From NCBI GenBank assembly GCA_947470205.1, contig CANISK010000071.1, forward strand, positions 1 through 7,267: a DNA stretch of 7,267 nucleotides, read 5' to 3'. Position numbers and translations under genes: made by a program. Below are positions 1 to 4,954 of this stretch, one piece after another. Under the pieces are notes generated by a model. That model was given only the letters and a program-made list of their open reading frames with translations. It did not search any database and was not told the origin of the DNA. Source of the DNA: Neisseriaceae bacterium. Lineage in GTDB: Bacteria > Pseudomonadota > Gammaproteobacteria > Burkholderiales > UBA11063. Every line of letters begins with the position of its first letter. Positions within the stretch are counted from its first letter, which is position 1.

Positions 1-125
1 ATAATTGAAGATAAAAATACAAATGATAAAAAATCAAAAATCTCAAATACACTACCAATAGTAACGGCTACAATCATTTTACAATTCATTTTATGATCAG
101 TGTTTATGTATAGTATATTGCTCAT
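1..125 (-). CDS. Probable MFS transporter, N-terminal fragment (runs off window)
   Basis: Forty-one codons are visible, starting at the ATG complementary to 123-125; the rest lies beyond base 1. After about 16 polar residues, including KMNCKM, the peptide becomes strongly hydrophobic and reads VAVTIGSVFEIFDFLSFVF. The spacing of G24, E28, D31 and F32 matches the first transmembrane helix of major facilitator proteins of the metabolite:H+ symporter type (family pattern G-x3-E-[WY]-x-DF), although the usual aromatic after the Glu is Ile here. The start lies 9 nt after the rnhB stop, so it is probably the third gene of the tsaE-rnhB operon. No strong Shine-Dalgarno is seen, and Met13 or Met17 are possible alternative starts. 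The substrate cannot be judged from this fragment. Confidence 0.55.
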   Translation of the reverse strand, partial: MSNILYINTDHKMNCKMIVAVTIGSVFEIFDFLSFVFLSSI

Positions 126-134
126 ATTTGTTAT

Positions 135-704
135 TTAATCATTATGGTTAATCATGAATTTAATTGGGGCGAATGTTTTTCTGTGTATTGGTAATATACC
201 ATATTTTTTAATTGCGTTTATGTGTATTTCAGTGCCATAGCCTTTGTGTTTGGCAAATTGATACATGGGGTATAATTTATCTAGCTCCATCATGTCAGCA
301 TCTCTTGATACTTTAGCTAAAATAGATGCGGCCGAAATTGCCTGTATTTTAGTGTCCCCTTTGATTATAGTTTCAGTTTTGATGGGTAATTTTGGTGCAC
401 GATTACCATCTATTTGTACCAAATCTGGCGTTACAGATAGGGATAATACCGCATTTTGCATTGCAAGTAAGGTGGCATTTAAGATATTTATTTCATCAAT
501 ACATTTTTCATCTACGTATGTTATCGCATATGCTATTGCTGTTTTTTTGATAATCTCAAATAATTCGATTCGTTTATTTGCGGTTAGCTTTTTTGAGTCT
601 TTAAGTCCTATAATTGGTATTGTATCGTTTAATATCACAGCAGCTGCGTATACCTTACCGGCTAAAGGCCCTCTACCTGCCTCATCTACTCCACAAATTA
701 ACAT
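135..704 (-). CDS. rnhB: Ribonuclease HII
   Basis: This enzyme cleaves the RNA strand of RNA-DNA hybrids and nicks at single ribonucleotides misincorporated in DNA, so it starts ribonucleotide excision repair in the cytoplasm. At 189 aa it is full length for the family (E. coli 198). The signature GVDEAGRGPLAG is at residues 5-16 and supplies metal ligands D7 and E8. The third ligand, D99, is in QIDGNR; the conserved KGD (115-117), ISAASILAKVSRDA (123-136) and HKGYGT (153-158) blocks all follow in the right order. The ATG overlaps the end of tsaE by 7 nt (698-704), which suggests translational coupling. The start is supported because the DEAG motif begins only a few residues later. Nothing is missing or broken. 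Confidence 0.97.
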   Translation of the reverse strand: MLICGVDEAGRGPLAGKVYAAAVILNDTIPIIGLKDSKKLTANKRIELFEIIKKTAIAYAITYVDEKCIDEINILNATLLAMQNAVLSLSVTPDLVQIDGNRAPKLPIKTETIIKGDTKIQAISAASILAKVSRDADMMELDKLYPMYQFAKHKGYGTEIHINAIKKYGILPIHRKTFAPIKFMINHND

Positions 705-1231
705 TTCATAATACTCTTTAGTTTTCTAATACATTCATGCCCAATGGGTGTGTGGGGGGTGATAGTTACCATTCTTGACGGATGATAATCCATATGCCGT
801 TCTTGTTCTTGATTGGTATTGTTTATAAGGTTTTCACTGTTTAGTATATGAATATCAACCACCCAGTCAATCTCTGGAATGAGCCTCATAGCACGAATTG
901 GCCACTCTATAAGGCAAATGGTATTTGTCTGTGTGAAGTATTCATCAAAACCAGCATCTAACCATTCATTTTCATCATGAAAGCGATATAAATCAAAATG
1001 GTGGATAATGATAGAGATTGGTGTGTGATAGGTCTCAACTAGAGTATAGGTGGGGCTTTTTATGTTGCCCGATACTCCGTATGATTGTATTATGTTTTTA
1101 ATCAAAGTAGTTTTACCAGCACCTAAGTCCCCATTAAATACAATAGTGATTTTATGTGGTAACACCTTCGCAATATTTGTGGCGAAGGTGTTGGTTTGTA
1201 TTAAGTTTTCTAATTTTATTGATAATATCAT
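698..1231 (-). CDS. tsaE: tRNA threonylcarbamoyladenosine biosynthesis ATPase TsaE
   Basis: TsaE is the P-loop ATPase that works with TsaB and TsaD to make N6-threonylcarbamoyladenosine at position 37 of ANN-decoding tRNAs. The Walker A segment GDLGAGKTT is at residues 34-42, with catalytic Lys40. It is followed by the family blocks SPTYTLVE (59-66), HFDLYR (78-83) and LIEW (107-110). The length is 177 aa against about 153 in E. coli. The extra residues form a polar, His/Asn/Glu-rich tail after about residue 130 that ends in a TPIGHECIRKLKS-like segment; by recollection, some betaproteobacterial homologues have similar tails. It is the first gene of the leftward operon with rnhB. The ATG at 1229-1231 has little Shine-Dalgarno, but a near-consensus promoter lies about 35 nt upstream, which suits this start. 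Confidence 0.94.
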   Translation of the reverse strand: MILSIKLENLIQTNTFATNIAKVLPHKITIVFNGDLGAGKTTLIKNIIQSYGVSGNIKSPTYTLVETYHTPISIIIHHFDLYRFHDENEWLDAGFDEYFTQTNTICLIEWPIRAMRLIPEIDWVVDIHILNSENLINNTNQEQERHMDYHPSRMVTITPHTPIGHECIRKLKSIMKC

Positions 1232-1261
1232 GTATTTATATATAGTTTATTTGATAAGTAG

Positions 1262-1300
1262 AGATTATACACCAACTACAAACTATGTAAATTAATTTAT
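1262..1300. repeat. 39-bp direct repeat, left copy (promoter-bearing)
   Basis: This stretch matches 1952-1990 at 36 of 39 positions in the same orientation. The differences are at the 12th (C/T), 17th (A/G) and 28th (A/C) base. It carries the tsaE promoter. The 690-bp offset frames a segment with a small ORF and two inverted-repeat elements. Similarity stops sharply on both sides. Confidence 0.85.
1264..1291 (-). promoter_or_regulatory. Sigma70-type promoter for the tsaE-rnhB operon
   Basis: Read on the minus strand there is TTTACA (complement of 1286-1291), a 16-nt spacer and a perfect TATAAT (complement of 1264-1269). The -10 box sits about 33 nt before the tsaE ATG. It lies inside the left copy of the 39-bp direct repeat. 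Confidence 0.65.
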
Positions 1301-1328
1301 TTAATTCATCAGGGTAAGGTTTGCGTAG

Positions 1329-1347
1329 TTGAAGAAACTTTCTTCAA
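1329..1347. promoter_or_regulatory. Perfect 19-bp palindrome TTGAAGAAA-C-TTTCTTCAA
   Basis: The two 9-bp arms are perfect inverted repeats around one central base. A TATTTTTTAA stretch follows at 1348-1357, so on the plus strand it could act as a weak intrinsic terminator, although the stem is AT-rich. Its symmetry and its position 75 nt before the small ORF would also fit an operator for a dimeric regulator. The sequence alone does not decide between these. Confidence 0.4.
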
Positions 1348-1422
1348 TATTTTTTAATGAATATCTATGTAATTTATAAAGATGTTTTAATTTTGTTTTG
1401 ATATTTTATGGAGATATTTCAC

Positions 1423-1548
1423 ATGAATAATAATTTAACTACTCTTACAGGAGATCCTGTAAAACAAGTTATTCAACAAAATAACCCAACATATATTGAT
1501 CCATTAGAACAGTTAAATTTATTTAATGATAATAGACTTCTTGCATAA
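1423..1548 (+). CDS. Small hypothetical ORF, 41 aa, or remnant of a longer gene
   Basis: The frame encodes a polar peptide starting MNNNLTTLTGDPVKQVI and ending FNDNRLLA, with no membrane segment or motif that I recognise. A real case for translation is the GGAG at 1410-1413, nine bases before the ATG, which is one of the better ribosome sites in the window. An AT-rich -10-like TATAAA lies at 1375-1380 without a convincing -35. The stop is about 20 nt before an inserted dRS3-like element, so this may be the intact 5' end of a gene whose remainder was lost when repeats entered. It lies within the segment bounded by the 39-bp direct repeats. A genuine small protein or a remnant are both possible; the function is unknown. 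Confidence 0.4.
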   Translation: MNNNLTTLTGDPVKQVIQQNNPTYIDPLEQLNLFNDNRLLA

Positions 1549-1569
1549 CCTATAAAAGTGCCAATTTAT

Positions 1570-1671
1570 GTCATTCCCGCGCAGGCGGGAATCCATTCAA
1601 TGTAGATAGTCACCTTTTAACATGAATGTTGGATGTTGTAAAACTGGATTCCCGACGACTTAGGGAATGAC
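1570..1671. repeat. dRS3-like paired inverted-repeat element 1 (102 bp)
   Basis: The left unit is ATTCCC-N8-GGGAAT (1573-1592) and the right unit is ATTCCC-N9-GGGAAT (1648-1668). The outer ends are GTCATTCCC and GGGAATGAC, and the inner edges are GGGAATCCA and CTGGATTCCC. The element therefore has terminal inverted repeats that are each internally palindromic, around a core of about 50 bp. Neisserial NIME arrays have this layout (20-bp dRS3 units flanking a short core), and MITE-like repeats of this type occur in many proteobacteria. Similarity to the element at 6943 continues about 23 bp beyond its right edge. Confidence 0.8.
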
Positions 1672-1773
1672 AACATTTATTGATTTCTTATGTCGACTTA
1701 ATGAAAAAGTACAGAGTAAACTCAACCTAATGTAAATGAATGGCACTCAACTAGTTTCATATGAACATCCTTT

Positions 1774-1943
1774 AATGCCAATTAAGAGCTACAATAAATT
1801 GAATTAAAGCAATAGTTTAATTGTTATTCCCGCCCCCGATCGTGGTCGATGGTAACCTGCGGCGGGAATCCAGTATAACAATAAAAACATGGATTCCCAA
1901 TCAAGTTGGGAATGACAGGATTCTTTTGCTCTTAATTCGCATT
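1774..1943. repeat. Nested inverted repeat enclosing dRS3-like element 2
   Basis: An outer 16-bp inverted repeat (1774-1789 and 1928-1943, 15/16 complementary, core AATTAAGAGC / GCTCTTAATT) encloses an inner element at 1823-1916. The inner element starts GTTATTCCCGCC and ends GGGAATGAC. Its left unit is expanded: ATTCCCGCC and GGCGGGAAT are separated by 26 bp holding a small ATCG/CGAT dyad. Its right unit is ATTCCC-N9-GGGAAT (1893-1913). A small AATTAAA/TTTAATT dyad (1802-1822) lies between the outer and inner left arms. Transcribed RNA from either strand could form a long stem with inner hairpins. Confidence 0.65.
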
Positions 1944-1951
1944 TTAATTAC

Positions 1952-1990
1952 AGATTATACACTAACTGCAAACTATGTCAATTAATTTAT
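1952..1990. repeat. 39-bp direct repeat, right copy
   Basis: This is the second copy of the promoter-bearing repeat at 1262-1300 (36/39 identical). It lies immediately upstream of the brnT promoter, outside the second inverted-repeat element. An 8-bp CAAACTAT in it (1969-1976) recurs at 1995-2002, 26 nt away, which could be a pair of regulator sites but may be chance. Confidence 0.85.
1954..1981 (-). promoter_or_regulatory. Consensus sigma70 promoter pointing left, with no gene downstream
   Basis: On the minus strand there is a perfect TTGACA (complement of 1976-1981), a 16-nt spacer and a perfect TATAAT (complement of 1954-1959). Transcription would begin near 1947 and run straight into the nested inverted repeat. 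No reading frame of meaningful length follows. It is a duplicate of the tsaE promoter with a better -35 box. Confidence 0.6.
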
Positions 1991-2022
1991 GTGACAAACT
2001 ATAACTTATATGATGGTATAAT
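1991..2022 (+). promoter_or_regulatory. Promoter of brnTA (extended -10)
   Basis: TGGTATAAT (2014-2022) gives an extended -10 with a perfect TATAAT at 2017-2022, 29 nt before the brnT ATG. A GTGACA -35-like box at 1991-1996 is 20 nt away, which is longer than ideal, but an extended -10 tolerates that. A TTATA/TATAA dyad (2006-2021) overlaps the -10. BrnTA complexes repress their own promoter in characterised systems, so this dyad is a candidate operator. Confidence 0.55.
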
Positions 2023-2051
2023 ACAGATATGAAACATAAAAAGGTGTTACA

Positions 2052-2333
2052 ATGTATGAATGGAACGAAACAAAAAATAACTCTAACCTCAAAAAGCATA
2101 GTTTGGATTTTAATTTAGCGATAGAAGTTTTTTCTGATCCTAATGGAATAATGCAGTTAAATCACAATATAGATGGTGAGGAAAGAAGTCAAATTATCGG
2201 AAAACTACAAAATGAAATTATAATTGTTTTTGTTGTATTTACACAAAGAAGGCAAAAAATAAGAATTATTTCTGCAAGAAAAGCAAATAAAAAAGAAAGA
2301 CAAATTTATGAAAACCAGGCAAGAGCAAATTGA
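2052..2333 (+). CDS. brnT: BrnT-family ribonuclease toxin
   Basis: The 93-aa protein has the typical size of BrnT, the RelE-fold ribonuclease toxin of type II toxin-antitoxin systems that stops translation when its antitoxin is lost. The family landmarks are in order: the opening YEWNETKNNSNLKKHSLDF (2-20, family form EWD-x-K-x-NL-x-KH-x-[IV]-x-F), a GEER block at 42-45, the hydrophobic strand IIIVFVVFTQ (56-65), and RIISARKANKKERQIYE (71-87), whose RIISAR-A and final Tyr are hallmarks. AAGG at 2041-2044 gives a plausible ribosome site. The gene is toxin-first and overlaps brnA by 26 nt, as is usual for this pair. The toxin looks intact. Plasmid or island stabilisation is the usual inferred role. 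Confidence 0.9.
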   Translation: MYEWNETKNNSNLKKHSLDFNLAIEVFSDPNGIMQLNHNIDGEERSQIIGKLQNEIIIVFVVFTQRRQKIRIISARKANKKERQIYENQARAN

Positions 2334-2556
2334 GACTTTAAGAAATTTAAAAGATGAAGATATTGATTATTCGGATATACCGGAAATTACAGATTTTACT
2401 AATTGGCAACCTAATCCATTTTTTAAACCCATCAAAGCTCAATTATCTGCAAAAATAGATAAAGATATTTTAGCTTGGTTAAAAATGCATGGTGAAGTAT
2501 CAAAATTTTTAAATCAAATTTTAAGAGAAAAAATGTTTGAAGAGCGTAAAAAATAG
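2308..2556 (+). CDS. brnA: BrnA-family antitoxin
   Basis: This is the 82-aa partner of BrnT. It starts inside the last 26 nt of brnT, which implies coupled translation. The N-terminal part carries the family signature LKDEDIDYSDIPEITD (14-29). The C-terminal half, KAQLSAKIDKDILAWLKMHGE (43-63) followed by SKFLNQILREKM (65-76), fits the beta strand and two helices of a ribbon-helix-helix DNA-binding domain. In characterised systems BrnA neutralises BrnT by direct binding, and the complex represses the operon promoter. No defect is visible, so the pair is probably active. A 76-nt gap separates it from the next gene. Confidence 0.88.
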   Translation: MKTRQEQIETLRNLKDEDIDYSDIPEITDFTNWQPNPFFKPIKAQLSAKIDKDILAWLKMHGEVSKFLNQILREKMFEERKK

Positions 2557-2632
2557 CAACTTTTTAGAGTCTTAAATAAAATACAATGTCAACGGTTCAA
2601 ATTGTGATCTATTATGGAGAAAATCCCCCGTT

Positions 2633-3292
2633 ATGACGCCCAAAACCACACCACTATTAAAACAAGATGTCATCATTTTAGAGTTTATTGCCAAATTTGG
2701 CTATCCAAATGATAATCAAATTCAATATTTATGTAATATCAAGCTCAGCTATTACCCCAAATTTATCAAGAGATTAGTGGATAGAGGATATATAAACCGT
2801 ACAAAAATTTTAGTGAATAAAAGTTCATACCTCACACTCACTAAAATGGGGGCTAGATTTGTAGGGCTAAAAAATGCACCAACTCAACCAATTTTAAATA
2901 CCCTAAGACATGATACATTATTGATTGACTTATATTTCAAGCTTCAAGAAAAATACCCAGATGGTCATTTTATGGTGGATAAAGAGCTTCATCGTCTACA
3001 TAAACTTGAAACTAATCATGCTAATTTCCCAAAACAGATACCAGATTTATTGATCGATGAAAGTATCGCAATCGAGCTTGAGCTTAGTCTTAAAAATACC
3101 ACTCAACTCACCCAAGTTATCACGTCATATATTGTGGATAATGATTTTGTAGAAGTGCATTATTTTGTGGATAATATAAAACACTACAATAAAATCAAAT
3201 CTCTCACACTAGAATATCCTAAATTTAAATTTTTTATGTTAAATTTGGACGCTAAAGATAACATTATTTCAATTGAAGAAATTATACAGTAG
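2633..3292 (+). CDS. Replication-relaxation family protein (winged helix plus nuclease-like core)
   Basis: The 219-aa protein resembles the replication-relaxation (Mob-like) family found on plasmids and integrated elements. Residues 10-75 look like a winged-helix DNA-binding domain: IQYLCNIKLSYYPKFIKRLVDRGYI as helix-turn-helix, then YLTLTKMG as wing. The family-typical LRHDTLLIDLYFKL follows at 91-104. A PDLL...IAIELELSLK stretch (137-154) has acidic residues D138, E148, E150 and K154 spaced like a PD-(D/E)XK nuclease core, but this is a resemblance only; activity is unproven. A weak GGAGA (2616-2620) lies 12 nt before the ATG. It is 6 nt from the downstream ATPase gene, so the two are almost certainly co-transcribed. 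Its real role could be DNA processing, replication control or regulation of the ATPase. Confidence 0.65.
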   Translation: MTPKTTPLLKQDVIILEFIAKFGYPNDNQIQYLCNIKLSYYPKFIKRLVDRGYINRTKILVNKSSYLTLTKMGARFVGLKNAPTQPILNTLRHDTLLIDLYFKLQEKYPDGHFMVDKELHRLHKLETNHANFPKQIPDLLIDESIAIELELSLKNTTQLTQVITSYIVDNDFVEVHYFVDNIKHYNKIKSLTLEYPKFKFFMLNLDAKDNIISIEEIIQ

Positions 3293-3298
3293 GTTTTT

Positions 3299-4708
3299 AT
3301 GAATACATTAATTATAGTAATCATCCTCTCGGTTTTATTAAACCCAATTTTTATTCTTATTCGACAAAATTATACAAACCGGATTAAGGATATCAATAAG
3401 AAACTTATAAACATTGATACCACTCAGGATGCAGTAGACACAAATAAAAATACCATATCTTTTGGATATGAATATAATACTAATAAACTAGTGCAAATTT
3501 CAGATAAAGAACTAAACCAGCACGCCTTAGTGATAGGCACCACTGGATCTGGTAAAACCACCACATTGTTGAATATTGTAGAGCATGGATGTAAAAATGA
3601 ATTGCCGGTTATTTATATAGATGGCAAAGGAAGTCTAAAGCTAGCGGAGAAAATTAGTAAAATCTGCATGAGACATAATCGCACCCTGAAAGTGTTTAGC
3701 TTAGATCCAAATCATTTGGTGCCAAATCTATCTCATTATAATCCATTTGCATCGGGTAATTTCACCGAATGGAAAAACAAAATCACAACACTCACCCAGC
3801 AGTCTGACAACAAAGGACAGGAGCACTATTCATTGCAGGAAGAGGGTTATATTAGTATTTTGTGTGAAGTATTGCAACAGTCTTATGCTAAATTCAATAC
3901 ACATATAGATCTAAAGGAGATTATAGGGTATATCAAAGATCGTAAAAAACTGGAAGGTTTGGCTCCAAAAATAGACCCACACCTTGGGATGAGGCTTATT
4001 ATGATACATAGGGCATTAAAAGATGTTGAGCAGTTTGATTTGGTTAAGATTTTAGAGAGTTTTTATCATTCACATTATGGACATTTGTTTGAAACGAGCA
4101 ATATCCCACAAAATCAAGTTATTGAGCTAGAAAAATCCATTAAAAACAAAGAAGTGATACTATTTTTACTTGATGCAGCAAGTTACAAAAAAGACACCAA
4201 TATGATAGGACGTCTGATTATCAATGATATTAACAGCGTATTTGCATCATTTGGTAGGAACAATACCCATCATGATGGATATTGCATATTTGATGAGTTT
4301 GCATCATATGCTAGTCCAAACATGGCAAGTGTGTTATCTATGCAAAGAGATAATGGATTACATGCTATTGTTGGCACTCAGTCAATACACGCAATCTCAA
4401 TTGAAAATCAGTCCGTTAAACGCGTTGCGGTGGAATTGATTGCAAATTGTAATACGTTTTTTATTCATAAGATAAACGACTCACAAGACGTGGATATCTT
4501 AGTTAAAACTATTGGCACAAAAACCCATCCGGAGATAATTACCACTCATAACACCAAATATGGAAATACGAGTTATTCTGTCAAAAATATTGATAAACCA
4601 TTGATAATACCACAAGATATTCGCACTTTGGAACCTGGTGTGGGGTATGTATGCCAAACTACGCAAAATATCAAACCCAGAAAAGTTAGATTTAATTTGA
4701 TTGATTAA
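3299..4708 (+). CDS. VirD4/TraD-like membrane-anchored DNA-transfer ATPase
   Basis: The 469-aa protein has one N-terminal membrane helix (about 2-21) followed by a cytoplasmic RecA-like ATPase of the conjugative coupling protein class. Walker A is GTTGSGKTT (80-88, Lys86), the IYIDGKGS block follows (105-112), and Walker B is YCIFDEF (328-334, D332, E333). The downstream GTQS (359-362) is the family's sensor-like motif. The C-terminus, RTLEPGVGYVC (442-452), matches the region where these ATPases end their motor domain. The all-alpha insertion between Walker A and B is present. The ATG is 6 nt after the previous stop, and AGG at 3291-3293 is its ribosome site. Coupling proteins pump relaxase-bound DNA, but no relaxase or type IV secretion gene is visible here, so the role could also be a HerA/FtsK-like one. 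Confidence 0.8.
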   Translation: MNTLIIVIILSVLLNPIFILIRQNYTNRIKDINKKLINIDTTQDAVDTNKNTISFGYEYNTNKLVQISDKELNQHALVIGTTGSGKTTTLLNIVEHGCKNELPVIYIDGKGSLKLAEKISKICMRHNRTLKVFSLDPNHLVPNLSHYNPFASGNFTEWKNKITTLTQQSDNKGQEHYSLQEEGYISILCEVLQQSYAKFNTHIDLKEIIGYIKDRKKLEGLAPKIDPHLGMRLIMIHRALKDVEQFDLVKILESFYHSHYGHLFETSNIPQNQVIELEKSIKNKEVILFLLDAASYKKDTNMIGRLIINDINSVFASFGRNNTHHDGYCIFDEFASYASPNMASVLSMQRDNGLHAIVGTQSIHAISIENQSVKRVAVELIANCNTFFIHKINDSQDVDILVKTIGTKTHPEIITTHNTKYGNTSYSVKNIDKPLIIPQDIRTLEPGVGYVCQTTQNIKPRKVRFNLID

Positions 4709-4842
4709 TCAAGATTCAAATTCGACACAAATTGAAATTTTGCAATACACTCTTTAATTATTGCTGAGATTTTATGTGGATTATTTGCATAGGTAACATT
4801 CAGTGCCGATTGGCCTTGGTAATTAAATATAATAGACAAATA
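4705..4842 (-). pseudogene. C-terminal remnant of an unrecognised protein
   Basis: An open minus-strand frame of 45 codons ends in TAA at 4705-4707 and reads NYQGQSALNVTYANNPHKI (7-25), then IIKECIAKFQFVSNLNLD (28-45). Its composition is protein-like, in contrast to the very AT-rich DNA beyond it. Upstream it meets a TAA at 4843-4845, and there is no ATG. Its stop overlaps the ATPase stop, so the two are convergent. I cannot name the family. The simplest reading is the 3' end of a gene deleted when the accessory segment formed; a chance open frame is possible. Confidence 0.4.
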
Positions 4843-4954
4843 TTATATCATAATACCTTAAACTAGATATAATTTTATTCTACATTCCCATGTGTTATAT
4901 AATAAATATTATATTGCACGTAAATAAAACTATTAATACACAGAAAAACTTATA
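4843..4954. promoter_or_regulatory. AT-rich leader of der with TATAAT boxes and dyads
   Basis: This stretch is almost all A and T. It has an 18-bp palindrome ATATAATA-AA-TATTATAT (4897-4914), a TATTAT/ATAATA dyad just to its left (4841-4855), and TATAAT boxes at 4868-4873 and 4898-4903 (another lies at 4828-4833). None has a convincing -35 at standard spacing. A der promoter is probably here, but I cannot pick one. No Shine-Dalgarno stands out before the der ATG. Confidence 0.35.

Noticed and set aside
265..711. 148-codon plus-strand frame opposite rnhB
   Set aside because: Antisense shadow of a gene with all its catalytic motifs; no ribosome site or family resemblance.
1050..1295. 81-codon plus-strand frame opposite tsaE
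   Set aside because: Antisense to the TsaE Walker A region; its hydrophobic look comes from the complementary codons.
1570..1916. Repeated ATTCCC...GGGAAT units as a possible CRISPR array
   Set aside because: Units are palindromic, in inverted pairs, irregularly spaced and variable inside; no cas genes.
2594..2602. GGTTCAAAT, like a tRNA T-arm, between brnA and the next gene (possible tRNA-derived att site)
   Set aside because: No pairing arm, acceptor stem or anticodon arm around it; nine bases are not enough.
4224..4439. 71-codon frame inside the ATPase gene
   Set aside because: Out-of-frame overlap of the Walker B region of a convincing ATPase; no independent signal.
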